From contig JASANG010002294.1 in NCBI GenBank assembly GCA_030248215.1, positions 1 through 64,000 on the forward strand: DNA of 64,000 bases. Direction: 5' to 3'. Source of the DNA: Enoplolaimus lenunculus (Eukaryota; Nematoda; Enoplea; Enoplida; Thoracostomopsidae). The notes beneath the pieces are model-generated. The model was not told where the DNA came from and did not search any database. It worked only from the letters and a program-made list of their open reading frames with translations. Positions 21,255 through 32,330 of this stretch are shown one piece after another. The position numbers and the translations under genes are program-made. Each line of letters opens with the position of its first letter. The first letter of the stretch is position 1.

Positions 21255-21501
21255 ATTGATCAGAATCATGAGGATCATACTCAATTTATATGCGGTGACT
21301 GTGAGTGCGCAATAAATACACAATTCACGGGGTTTAACAATTATTACACGTATGCGAAGTACAAAACCTGCTCAAGACATAGTCGAGCTTTGTTTTACTA
21401 TACTAAACGGCATTCATCAAAGATTTGCGAATTGTAATCCCCGTTTCAAACAACTGTATCTCAGATGAAATTGAAAATATTCATGCGAGAAAAAGAATTA
21501 A
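21255..21501. mobile_element. M-family element abutting the SPEF1-like stop codon
   Basis: The right end GAAATTGAAAATATTCATGC..GAGAAAAAGAATTAA matches the M family. Its TTAA (21498-21501) contains the TAA stop of the SPEF1-like gene. The interior (GGGTTTAACAATTATTACAC, GTACAAAACCTGC) matches 6885-6935 and 20430-20470. The left edge is unclear. Confidence 0.5.
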
Positions 21502-24500
21502 TGCTGCATTTCAACACTCGGCGAACTGCTCATTTCGCCTGTAGTCGTTTCACCATTTTCGCTAGATTGACCAACGCCTGACGTTGTTAATATACGACGA
21601 TCGGTTGCCATGGTGATAGCTGATGAATTTTGGAATGCTTGATTTGCTGGAGCTGACGTCGATGGTATAATCATCATTCGCTGGGGTACAACTTCGCGTT
21701 CCGGTGTCATTTGGGACTGAGTGTTTGGACTTTGAAGATTAGCTATGTAATTATTCGGTGGTTGACAATTAAATTGAAACTGTTGTTGTTGCTGCTGGTG
21801 ATGTTGTTGTTGTTGTTGTTGGTGTTGTTGTTGCTGGTTCTGCTGCTGATGCTGTTGTTGTTGTTGTTGTTGTTTCTGTTGTTGTTGATTAAAATGTATT
21901 CCTTGCGCTATTGTCTGGGGGTCGTTTGGTAAGATTGGAGTGTTGCTGAACGCAGTTGCGGCCAGGGTGGCACACCCTACAGTCGCAGGAGGTGACGTTG
22001 CTTTTAGCACAGATGCGGAGGCTGCTGCGGCGTTCGCCGAGAGCATACCGGTCCAATTGAGATTGTGTTGATGAAACAATTCGTGAGATAGACGTTCGAG
22101 CCGAGTTGAAAGATCATTGATTCTGTCGTCTTTAAGTTCTGACAGCCGTTCAAAGTGCGTTATTCGAGCTTGAAGGATCTAAAATAGAATTTTAGCCCAT
22201 TTCAAAGACGTTTTGCCTATATTTCATTGCCGAGGGCGTTTGTATTTGGCAGGCCATTGAAATCTGAGAGACGTATCCGGCATTTCATTTCAGGTGAGTA
22301 TAACTTCATTTCAAAGTTCTTTTTGCGACCGAGCGTAGCAAACAGGAAAATTGTTGTAAAGACTTTAATCTAGCAAGCAACCTTATTCTAAGGCGTGTCG
22401 AAACGCCTGGTGCCAGGTCACTTAAATGATCGCCTTCCGCAATGGTGTCATTATTTGCCATTGCAGCTTTTTCAGAGTGTAATCGGATAGTAAAAATAAT
22501 GGAAACCGATAGCGATTAAAATAGACGAAACGGAAAACGGATATTGAAGTATAAAAGTATCAAAGATGTTTTATTTTTCTGCCAACATAATTGAGGCGTG
22601 CAAAATTTACCAGGCTTTTTAAAATTTTTAAACAAGAAACAACAGATGCCGTGAAATTTATACAGATTTTGAATAAATTTTATAATATTTATTTCATATC
22701 AAACAGTTGTAGCATACTTGTAATGAAACATTGCAATATAAATACTTAATTTAAACTAATAATAAACCCAAAAATAACAGAATTTCCGGTATTTCTATAT
22801 TGAAAACGGAACCAGATGCCGGTTTTTACCGAAAACGTAACGGAAACAGATATCCGGTTGCACCCTGGCGTTTACCATACCTGGATTTGTTCTTCTTTAT
22901 CGAGCAACTTTTTGTTCGCTTCATACAACAGCCGAGAAGGTATTAATTCTTCGACGCCACCTGGTGGAGAATATTTGTCCATCATCGACCGGTTATTCCT
23001 AAAAATTAAAATATAAAAAAATGAAAAAAGTTCCAAATTCAATCCGTTTTACAATTCAAAATTTTTTATCCGCCCCTTTGCCACGGACGGGCGGTCTCGG
23101 TCAAAAAAACGAGACCGAGAACGAAACGGAGAGTTTTCATCTGGGTCTCGGGCCATGTTTAACCGTTACCGAAAATACAAATAAGATTTTTTAACAAAAG
23201 TTTTGAATATTTTTATCTGCTTTGAATTGCCGCTTCATACAATTAAACGTATAAATCGCCGCCAAATTTATTTTTTTTGCCTTATTTTTCACTTGCTTAC
23301 TGTCAACGCCGTACCGATCGAACAGGCTCGAGACAAATCCCGTTGCATAAAACTTTCTCGGTACAATCCCTAAATTCAGAGATATAGTGTTGTTTTTAAT
23401 TCCGAGCAAACCAAATAGACTGGCGAATTTTTTTACTTCGCTTAGACGTTATAAATGCGGATGACTCACAAGTTTTTAAATGATGCCTTAAATTTTTTAA
23501 ACGCGAAAATGCAACGATTTGCGTTTTGCCGCAATAAAATCAAAGTGTTTTGGGTTTCCTTTCAGAAAAAAGAATTTTGGGCAACCGGAGGCGTCCATTC
23601 TGTTTTTCAAATCGCTGTATAACCGGAGAGCGGTGCTGTACAATCGTTCGTTGTCTGTGTTACTAAACGAAATGCGCAAGTGCTTCAGGACCAAACCTGC
23701 GATCCAAGGAAAGTTTCTGTGGTTGCTTGTCGCTTTTTCACCTCTTAGGTCTCGGTTTACAAATCACCGAGACTGAACAAAAGCGACGCTGAGAAAGAGA
23801 CCGACAGCGCCCAACCCTACCCTGCGCATATTTGCAGTAAACCCTAAACCGTAATTCGCTCAATTTGCATAGTTGCACTTTTCATGACCTTTCCTGAACA
23901 TTCTACGTTTAGTCACACAAAATCAATTCTATAACAACTCGGAGTTGGTGGTTAAATGATACTGGATGCTGTAAAACGCTCCAAATCTGTAAAAAGTTCT
24001 AGATTTGGAAAACTCAAAAGCCGTCTGCGCGTTCTTTTATAGCCAAATGCCTATTTATTTTCGGATACATATCCGGATATTTTTTCATATTCGAACATCC
24101 GGTGCTTATAGGTAGCGGCGTACCGCGGAATATAGATTGCTAAAAAGTCAACAGCGAAAACAACATAAAATATTGGCGTTAAATGTTCAAATCTTTGGCC
24201 CATGCAAAAATTAGGGGCGGAACGTTTTTCTGTAAGACTGCAATATTGTAAGCGTTTAGACTATTTTTTCTTAGGCTTCGGCTTAGGTTTAAGTTTAGGT
24301 ATATGCTCATTGTTACGCTTAGGCTTAGGCCTAGAAATTATACTTATACTACTGTTACGGCCAGTTTTTTTTTTCATTGCCAAATGTTTAAATCGTTAAT
24401 AACATTTCCGTCAAACAATGTACATACATAACACAAATGCATGCCGATCAAAAGGAAATCTTTCCTGCCGCCTATTTCCGGTACCGGCTGCGGCTGACCT

Positions 24501-27500
24501 TTGCTCATAAGAAAAAACAAAAGATGGCATACTGTGCAGACTTCAGAAGTCCCAGTCTACTAACCGCGTAAGCGAACAGCTTCCCATAGACCGTCTGTTA
24601 CTTCTTGGAGTTGTCGCAGGCGACGCAAGACATCGCGAGTATCCTCCGCTGCGGCAGCGTTCTTGCCGAGCTGACGCTAACGCCGATGACAGCGAAAATA
24701 TTCCAAGCGTTCCTTGGTTGCGGTCAGGCGTTCGCAAAGTTCCACCGGATCGCGGAAGTGTTGAACCGTAATTGGACGTCAGTACCAAGTTTTCTAGACT
24801 GCCGTTCGCACTGCCACCTGTCAACAGTCAAACGAGCTTAAATACGGGTTGATAGGACTCGAGCAAACGCACTTTTAAAATTATTTATATAAATTTTAAA
24901 TAATTCGGTAAAATTTTGGAAAATATTTGCATTTTGTAAATCCCAATTCACACTTGCAAGTTTTTGCTGCGAGAACTTGCAGTTGCAAATTGCACGTAGA
25001 ACGTGCATTTTTTTCATCAGCAAATGAGAAAGTGGATGCAATAAATTGGGTGAATTTCCACATTTTTCACACATGTGAACTATAAATTCCTAGCGACGAT
25101 TTTTAATGAATTATCTGTAGCTGCAACGTTTTCGAACGGGATTTTGGACACAACTTGCAAGTGCTAGTCGCAGCTACAAGTTCTCACAACAAAAACTTGC
25201 ACGTGTAAATAGGACTTAAATCAGAAAAACTTTTAAGTAAACAGAAACCTATTAAAACTTGGAGTTTTAGAAATTTATTTTCTGACATCCAAAAATTATT
25301 TATATTCTTTTTTAATCATTATTTTTCAGCTCTAAAAGTAACATTGGCCACATACCTTGTGACGCACACTGATGAGTGCTGCTTGTTCGCTGGCGGCGTT
25401 GTGTTCCCGCAGATCCGACCACATTCGTACTACTGTTACTACGAATATGATTGGACAACGCTTCATACGCATCACCAAACACCAACAAATGTTTGTTCGT
25501 GTTTGCTGGTGTGTTTGCTGGAGTCATTTGCGCCGCAGGGCCTCCAGCGCCACTGGTGGCATCTTTGGCTGCGGCCAAAATGCGATCAATGTTCGCGCGA
25601 ACATTTATCAAGACGTACTCGATTGCACCAGGTTTGCCTGATATGACGTGTTGAATGACGTGATTCGGAAGTTGACAGCCGATTTTGGATAAGACACGCC
25701 TAAAACATATATATATTGTTTGTCACAATAAAGAGGGACCAAAGGCCGGATCGCGCTGAATCGCAGCCCAAGGATCACACGGCAATCTGCCCCTTTTTTA
25801 ATTATATTATTTTCTATCGGAAATTATTGTGTTGGGTTCTCGGTTGGCGGCAGGCCATTTGGGGGGGGTTGGACCAGGACCGGAACCCTTGCCAAATTTA
25901 ATCGGGCGCTAGGTGGTACTTATACTTTAGGGACGATTCTATTAATGGTTTCCAATACCGCGCGGTGTCCTATGCACGGTGCCGAACGACCATCACAAAC
26001 CAGTGTAAATGAAATGTTCCTGCCGTCTGCGAGTTGAGTAAAAAACTAACATTGTACATTGGAAGTGGACATGTGTATAATAGAATGTCATATATGTGCA
26101 CATATACAGGTGTATAAAATCGTTGCAGTCGACCGTGTGGTGTAATGATAACATGCTTGACTCGAGTGCCTGATGACCTAGTTCGATTGCATGTGTGGTC
26201 CTAAACTTTACGCAATCCTTCAAATAGGAGTTGTCCCCACTGTAGAGCTCCTGTAGTTAGCAGGGGCGTATGCAACAGGAGGTAACTGAAACATATCCCC
26301 TCGAATTTTTAAAAAACAAAAAAAATAGCATTTTTACGGCTTATACAATATATTTAAACTATGTGAGCCATAGTAGATTTCAAAATAAAATAGGCAGTGC
26401 TGGCGGAATCGTCACCCATACACCCATCTGAGGCACCGACCCTTAAGGATCCAATCTTGCCAAACTTCAAATATTTGTCGGACTACGAAGTTATACAGCT
26501 GTGAAACATTTTATTGGGGGCCCGGCGGACCTGTTTGAGGGTGGAGGCGACGAACCCAACGCCGGCTTGTAAATACGCTAAATCAGTTCCCGGTTATCTC
26601 TTTGATAGCTTACTTATTGAGTGCAGTCCAATTGTATCGCTTTTGTACTGAAGCCGCAGCCGGTTCGTAATTGTGTAAATCGACGACTCGCGGCAGAAAG
26701 TTGTGTATGACTTCGGCTAACAAAACTAAAAAATATTTGTACACTGTAAATTCCAGTGAGTTGATTGTTGACTCAGCGAAAAAATAGTGTTATTTCTGGT
26801 TATTTTTGAGTTAATAGGTGAGTTGATTAATTAACTCAGAATGAATGGTCAAACAATTTAAAATTCTGAGGTCTGAATCATCTAATTCAGAGCTGAGGCT
26901 TCTAAAAGCGGATTCCGCTCATTCTGAGAATTTTATGAATCATCTAATTTACAGCGCAGGCTTTTAAGTGATTTCAGATCATTCTGAGTTAAAATCAACT
27001 CACTCAAATTTTACAACGATGTTTAAATCTCAAAAAGCGAATTTAAAGAATTTAAATATTAACACAGGGTTTCTGGTTCAGTTCAACGTTTAAGCAAACG
27101 GGCTGATGGGAAGCGCAACTAAGAACATAACATTGGCAGTTTAATTTTCTACAGTAATGACGCAAAATTTTAAGCACTGTCAGTGGCGGATCCAGGATCT
27201 CATAATGGGGGGGCCAAATTTCACAGGTAATAAACTTATTTTTGACCCATACTGTAGTGAGCCAAATAAAACGGGGGTCCCCATTTTGAGTCCGAATTAA
27301 TAGGAGTCCGTATCTCTAATAAGAGCCTGTAAGCGGGTAGAGTCCTTAAACCGTTGTTAGAGTCCATAAATGTCTATTATCCCTAATTGTAGCGCATAAA
27401 TGACTCCAGGGCCAAATAAAGGTGAGTTCGAAACTTTAAAGCGTGCTTATACTATTGTGTATAAAACAGAGAAATAAACAGCGTAGAACAGCAATTGATA

Positions 27501-27955
27501 CTATATAATTTTTGTCGAGATGCTGTTGGGGGGGCACGGCCGGGTTGCCCCCCATGGATCCGCCATTGGCACTGACACTTTCGCGAACTATCCAGCAAAG
27601 TATTCAGCAACAGATTTTTTGGACCATCTATATAGTTGAGGACCGTAATAGTACTCTAAGCAATAAGCATTTTAATATTCCTAAGCCTAAAGCCTAAGGC
27701 TCAGCACAAAGATAAGTCTACGTCTAAGTCTACGCCTAAGCCTAAAGCGTAGAAAAGTGTAAGCTCAGTCTATTACAGTCCAGTGGAAAAAACGGTTCGT
27801 TTTTCAGCTATATTTTTTCATTTTTTTGCAATATACTGCTTACCACCATCGCTGAAGTCTTGCGCATAATTTTTTCGATGTCGAGTTGCAGGTATCCGAT
27901 CGAGCCATGAATACAAGTCGTCCAGTGTTGCGTCGTCCAGCGCCGGCAACGACAT
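21498..27955 (-). CDS. SPEF1: SPEF1/CLAMP-like microtubule-binding CH-domain protein
   Basis: Coding exons are 27955-27844, 26725-26614, 25699-25356, 24817-24565, 22998-22881 and 22178-21498. All five junctions keep phase and use GT-AG, giving 539 residues. Residues 8-115 form the SPEF1-type calponin-homology domain: LYSWLDRIP, YAQDFSDGVLLAEVIHNFLP, VDLHNYEPA, YNWTALNKRVLSKIG and HVIQHVISGKPGAIEYVL. A Ser/Gly-rich linker follows. Residues 295-347 are the family's conserved C-terminal helix (LLYEANKKLLDKEEQIQILQ, then HFERLSELKDDRINDLSTRLERL), a coiled coil. The last 190 residues are an added tail with a Gln/His-rich tract (about 410-450). SPEF1 proteins bind and bundle microtubules, notably in motile axonemes and polarised epithelia. 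ATG 27955 fits the family start; an in-frame ATG at 28036 would add 27 residues. Confidence 0.9.
21780..21900 (-). repeat. Glutamine-codon tract in the SPEF1-like gene
   Basis: Mixed CAA/CAG/CAT triplets on the minus strand code the Gln/His-rich part of the C-terminal tail. The interrupted codons suggest an older, more stable tract than the CAA run in gene 2. Confidence 0.85.
22478..22868. mobile_element. K-family element in SPEF1-like intron 5
   Basis: It starts CAGAGTGTAATCGGATAGTA and ends GATATCCGGTTGCACCCTG. The interior begins and ends with GGAAACGG words and is AT-rich in the middle. It stops 12 bp before the exon 5 donor boundary at 22881. Confidence 0.65.
23082..23822 (-). mobile_element. 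Candidate degraded hAT-type DNA transposon in SPEF1-like intron 4
   Basis: The right end read on the minus strand is CAGGGTAGGGTTGGGCGCTG followed by TCGGTCTCTTTC, typical of hAT ends. The left end has GGGCGGTCTCGGTC. The GGTCTCGG words are repeated at both ends in inverted order. Two minus-strand frames inside (23694-23497, with LYSDLKNRMDASGCPKFFF; 23409-23191) could be transposase remnants, but I cannot match them to a domain. Confidence 0.35.
24198..24390. mobile_element. A-family element in SPEF1-like intron 4
   Basis: It starts TGGCCCATGCAAAAATTAGG and ends TACTGTTACGGCCAG..TTTTCATTGCCA. The core has CTTAGGCTTAGGCCTAG. Confidence 0.65.
24945..25218. mobile_element. I-family element in SPEF1-like intron 3
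   Basis: CCAATTCACACTTGCAAGTT and GCACGTGTAAATAGGACTTAA are inverted ends. The interior has GAACTTGCAGTTGCAA and CTGCAACG palindromic words. Confidence 0.5.
26130..26206 (+). repeat. Degenerate tRNA-like sequence
   Basis: GACCGTGTGGTGTAATGATA opens with a seven-base arm able to pair with TGTGGTC at 26196-26203. A TAGTTCGATTGC stretch sits at the B-box position. The anticodon and T stems do not pair well, so this is more likely a tRNA-derived repeat relic than a working tRNA gene. It lies in SPEF1-like intron 2. Confidence 0.4.
26742..27016. mobile_element. D-family element in SPEF1-like intron 1
   Basis: It starts CACTGTAAATTCCAGTGAGT and ends AACTCACTCAAATTTTACA. It lies 16 bp upstream (gene sense) of the exon 2 acceptor at 26725, so it crowds the branch-point region of that intron. 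Confidence 0.6.
27181..27570. mobile_element. H-family element containing B-family sequence
   Basis: CAGTGGCGGATCCAGGATCT at the left and ATGGATCCGCCATTGGCACTG at the right are inverted H ends. Between them, 27275-27445 matches the B family (CCCCATTTTGAGTCCGAATT, GAGTCCGTATCTCTAATAAG, GAGTCCATAAATG). This is a nested insertion inside SPEF1-like intron 1. Confidence 0.6.
27641..27800. mobile_element. A-family element, truncated ends
   Basis: GACCGTAATAGTACTCTAAG, core CCTAAAGCCTAAGGC and CTATTACAGTCCAGTGGAAA. It ends 44 bp from exon 1 of the SPEF1-like gene. Confidence 0.5.
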
Positions 27956-28262
27956 AGTGTGTCGACGCTTCAAGCTACCCTTGTTTAGGTTATATTTTAA
28001 AAAATTATTGATAGTAATGTGGCAGCTAAAATCCATGATGAGGCACGTTTAGACTGAGGTTACCGTGCATAATTAATACTGAGTCAAATTCCTCACAAAA
28101 CTTTTTAAGAAAGTGTTGCATGCATATATATGCAGTGTTTTGTTTATATATGACACAATCATTACAACAGCTGGGAACGCTGCCCAAAATATTAATATTG
28201 AAACTGTGTCGAATGGCGTTAATTTTTTACCGAACGCTTTGCTATGGAGTATGTTGAAATAA

Positions 28263-28360
28263 CCAGGGTTTAAACGGATAGTAAAAATAACGGAAACGGA
28301 AAACGGATATCGAAATATAAAAGTTTCAAAAATGTTTTATTTTTCTACCAACACAATTAA
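28263..28360. repeat. K-family fragment
   Basis: CCAGGGTTTAAACGGATAGT then AACGGAAACGGAAAACGGAT, matching the 5' parts of the copies at 22478 and 56203. The other end is not found nearby. Confidence 0.45.
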
Positions 28361-28699
28361 ATGCGGTTTTTTCAGAGACATTTTAGGGAGGGAAGCAATG
28401 GATTATACATCACATAGTCATTTCGTGAAACTATGAGGGAAAATATTTAATGAAAAATGTGCTCTGTTTCACGATCGCTTCGCTCGCGAGGTTTTTAATT
28501 CACTCTATCTTTCTTTTGACTCTTGGTTTACTATCAAATATCGGTATTTTTACCGAATCAGCCCCACCCGAAACTGCTGAGCACCTGTTTGCCACCCCTA
28601 GAAACAATCTTTGCCACGTCCCAGGGGAGAGAAAAGTTTTCAATCTTGGACCTATCAGTTTGCATAGTTGTTTAGACTACTCCATAACACAACTTGAAA

Positions 28700-29115
28700 A
28701 AACTAGCTTGGGTTGAAACGGATCCAAAACCAGACGCCAGCAACTGCGGGGAGGCTGACCTGACCCCCGTCGAAAAAATTCGCTCACCCACAATAAACTT
28801 CAACCTCACACGTGGGCTATCCAAAATCTTTGTGTGCCCATGATAAAATATTTTCAGCCCCCATAGCATTCTGAGCCAGGGTACAGGCATCGGTAGAAAG
28901 GGTTGTGTGTTAATTGAAGGTCTGAAACTTCAGTTTCTAACACACCAACAGTACGATAGCGATTGGGCCTGTAGCCAGACGGAATCTAAGCCGCAATGTT
29001 TAGTCCTCCTAGAAAAGTTTCAACCTCACTTGTAAGTTATCTGACATTCTTGCATGTCACTCCTGAAAAATGTTTAGCCTTCCTAGCAAGTTGAGCTGGC
29101 TTCGGGTTTAGATGA
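28700..29115. repeat. Two degraded G-family copies
   Basis: The family reads roughly GTAGCCAG..CCCTAGAAAATTTTCAAC..CTTGCTTGTAAGTCATCGAAAA..CCTAGCAAGGTGAGCTGGC. 28965-29110 (CTGTAGCCAGACGGAATCTA; TAGCAAGTTGAGCTGGC) is the clearer one; 28735-28890 is a weaker relative. Confidence 0.4.
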
Positions 29116-29119
29116 ACTT

Positions 29120-30480
29120 AGCAGAAAATTGGTAAATACGCCTTTGATAATGAATAAATATTTTCGCCTATTTTTAGTTCTCATCACGCAAAATCTTAGC
29201 TAACAGCTAAATATAAACATCTTATTGTTACATGATTGAGTTCATCGAAAACCGTACCGACGTTGTGATAAAATAATAAGGTTCCTACCTACAACATTTC
29301 CCCTTCGGAAAATTGATGCATATTTATATAGCATACAGTAAAAATTACGTTGCGTAACTTTTGCCGGCTCGACCCCTCGTCGGAAATTTCTGTATTTTTA
29401 CAGATTTCATAGTAGCGGACTGTGGGACCGGATTTAGTTTTAAGAAAAATATAATTATAATATATTAATACTTAATCAGACAAGAAAAATTCCAATGCGT
29501 CTACCGAGAAACTGACACAAAGTCAGTTAGGGTTGCGTTATACTATGCTAACAAAAACGTAGGCAAAATCTCTTTGGTGGCGTGCGGCAATTTTTAATTT
29601 GTGCCGCCCCCGACGAGACGACGTCCGGCCGGCCATTTAAAATGCACAGGTACGAAAGATCCAGCTGTTCAGTAAGCGGACCCGGTATGTTCCATTCAGC
29701 AACAAATTGTCAAATACAAAATCAAAAATGCACCAACCTAAAACAGTAGGACCGTAGCAGGCTCACCTTTTGCTAAGGAAGCAAAAAAAAGTTTGAGGAA
29801 AGGCATACAAGAGTTTTCGTTGACTTACAAGCTAGGATGAAATAGTTTTTTGGGTGGGGGGGCAAAGTATTCAAAAGAAGCTGAGGGAGTCCCTCCCTTA
29901 TCTGAAAATATTGCTGTAAGCTGATATTTGTCATTGAACCTTTCTATATTAAAACAAAAAGCTCATATAGTAAATTGTAATAAAAAAATTTGTTGACCTC
30001 TATGGTTCTGGCATCTAATAATCTTCATATTTTCAATCAGGGCGTACCATAGATCCCAAACTGAGATCCGACGAAACTTTTTTTAAATCCGCCTTCATAG
30101 AATTTAAGCGTTTTTCCGTTCAAAACCAAACAAAGTATAAATTCTTCAACAATATCAACGTTTTCTAACTTTTTCTGATAATTTCGAATAAAAGTAGGTT
30201 ACGAAATCTTTGAACTATTACAATAATATACGATTTTGACTCATTACGAATTGTTTAAAACGGGAAAGTAAAACTGCTTTGATGTATAAACGGCTCAAAC
30301 TTTTACAAATTCAGCTTGTATATTTTACTAAATTTTAGGTTAATAATAAAATAGGCTTAGTAATTTGCATAGAAATTAGCAAAAAATAAATATCGCAGAA
30401 TAAATAAATATCAGGCTCAGATTTAAATAGAAATGTCCAATTCTTGAGTTTATAATCTGTCCGCAACTCTTTGTCGCATG
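29120..30480. other. AT-rich stretch, no gene or clear element
   Basis: Only short open frames without splice support. A trace of the F-family word AGGGTTGCGTTATACTATGC is at 29528-29550. Confidence 0.3.
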
Positions 30481-30481
30481 A

Positions 30482-30649
30482 GCTAATGTATAGAAAGGGC
30501 CGTAACAATGCTATAAACATATTTCTAAGTCTAAGCCTAAGCGTAAAGAATGAACAGGCATATGTTTAAGCAAAAAACTAGTCTAAAGCTCAAGCTTTTC
30601 TTTATTATAGTTCCACAAAAAACGTCCCGCCCCCGATCTTTACGTGGCC
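30482..30649. mobile_element. A-family element
   Basis: It starts CTAATGTATAGAAAGGGCCG and ends CCACAAAAAACGTCCCGCCC..GATCTTTACGTGGCC. Confidence 0.65.
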
Positions 30650-30706
30650 AAATTCCAAAGCGCGAGTAAAAATTTATTAATCTTTATCCGCCTAAAATTT
30701 GAATTA

Positions 30707-31085
30707 ACCCTATTCACATGTGCAAGTTCTTGCAGCAAAAACTTGCACATGCAACTTGCATGTGCAAGTTTGGTGACACAGCAGCTTTGGAGTTCTTGCA
30801 GCAGCAAATTATTCACTGAAATTCATGCTATTTATTTAATTCGCATCTGTGAACGCAGTTGCAAGTGCAAGCATTTTCAAAGGAACATTCCGATTGACCA
30901 ACAAAACTGTAGGTGTAAAAAATTCAAGTGGCTTGCAACTGCGTTCACAGGTGCGAATTAAATTAAATAGCATGAATTTCAGTGAATAATTTGCAGCTGC
31001 CAGATCTTCAAACAACCTAGCGCGTGGAAGTTGCACGTGCAAGTTTTGCTGCAAAAACTGGCAAGTGTGAATATTAAGCATTTCT
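30707..31085. mobile_element. I-family element, long palindromic copy
   Basis: The left TTAACCCTATTCACATGTGC and the right GGCAAGTGTGAATATTAAG are inverted ends. 30820-30860 and 30925-30975 are inverted copies of each other (ATTTAATTCGCATCTGTGAA and complement), so the element may be two nested inverted units. Confidence 0.6.
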
Positions 31086-31219
31086 TAATTAATTCAGACA
31101 TTTTGAATTTATTCAAGAAGCTTGAACTAATTCAACTATCGAACTAGATCTGACTGGACAAGTTTTACATCTACTGTGTACTATACAGAAACTGTAGGCA
31201 TTGAAAGCCGTTTCAAGTC

Positions 31220-31605
31220 AAGAAATTTCGAGTAAAACCTTCTTTTCGCGTGAATTTTTCTTGCAGCGAAAAGTTACAGCTGCAGTTTGTTCTATAAATT
31301 CGCTTGAAGAACTTGCGGCTGCATTTTATTTATGCTGAATATACACTGACAAATCATTCATTGGTATGAATAGACTTGAACGTCGAATTAAATCATTGCC
31401 ATTGGGTGAAATGGTAATTCATAGGTTAATATGCTTGATACTTATTGCAATCTCCTGCAAATTTTATTCATATTGGATTAACGTCAAGATTCAGAATGAA
31501 AATGATGTTTCCTTGCAAATACTTGCAGCTACAAGTATTTCGTGCCAGTTGCTGATGCGAGTTCTTGCTGCAAAAACTTGCACTTGTGAATAATGGAGCT
31601 TAACA
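31220..31605. mobile_element. I-family related element
   Basis: TTTTTCTTGCAGCGAAAAGT at the left and GTTCTTGCTGCAAAAACTTG..CACTTGTGAATAATGGAGCTTAA at the right share the I-family end words. Confidence 0.45.
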
Positions 31606-32039
31606 AACGGAAAATATAGCAATAAATTGAAAAACTTCCATTTTAAGCCGCATAATTTCTGTATTAATTTTGCTTCTATAGCGCATAATGATCGCTAATC
31701 TTATGTACTGGTTAGGGTACTTGTAGAAGACCTCATATATAATTATCCGGTTCAGATTTGAGAAATAAATTATCTTTAATGTAAGCTTGATTTGCCTCTA
31801 TCCCATAAAACGGGAGTGAACAATGGACGACTAAAGAAAAACAGGGTCTTTTCGATTATCCCCATAGCCGGCGTTTGCCGAAAAATGGTTAGATTTTGAA
31901 AATTCTTGCATATTTGAACTTCTCATGCCCGCCACTGATCATTGCACTCCCAAATTTGGATTTTTGAAAAATTCGATTTGTTAAAATAACAGTTTCACCA
32001 TCAGACGATGAGTCTATTCTACTAACGCATACAGCCGTT

Positions 32040-32330
32040 TTCACCGCCTGAATTTGGTTCCACATGGCATAAAATGTACCACCGGGCGTTGCGTTTTTCG
32101 CCGACCTCCGCCTTGTTTAGAAGAGGGGTCACTGTCACATGCAATAACTTAAACTACAAGCGGAGCAATTTTTGATGCCGGATACATAAAGTGTCATAGT
32201 TCACACAGGTTGTACCCCCTCTAAATAAGGGGGGCGTAGACCAAAAATGCAACGTGTACCGGGTACATTCTTTTCCATACAGAATGTATCCAGTTGCATA
32301 CTCTTGTTGAAGTATGCATCATCCACTCTT
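32040..32330. mobile_element. E-family inverted-repeat element
   Basis: AAAATGTACCACCGGGCGTT then GCGTTTTTCGCCGACC at the left pairs with GGGGCGTAGACCAAAAATGC then AACGTGTACCGGGTACATTC at the right. The inner arms CTTGTTTAGAAGAGGGG / CCCCCTCTAAATAAGG also pair. The second copy is at 52360-52600. Confidence 0.6.

Noticed and set aside
24565-24817. A second minus-strand frame in this exon that reads like a coiled coil (VELCERLTATKERLEYFRCH..VLRRLRQLQEVTDGLWEAV).
   Set aside because: It contains an in-frame TAG and does not match the phases of the neighbouring exons, while the Ser/Gly-rich frame joins cleanly on both sides.
26130-26206. Functional tRNA gene.
   Set aside because: The acceptor arm can pair, but the anticodon and T stems cannot, and no terminator T-run follows.
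26614-26716. A shorter version of SPEF1-like exon 2 using the acceptor TTTTGTTAG.
   Set aside because: It keeps phase but removes three residues (VLL) that the CH domain always has. The acceptor 9 bp upstream (ATTTTTTAG, exon to 26725) restores DFSDGVLLAEV.
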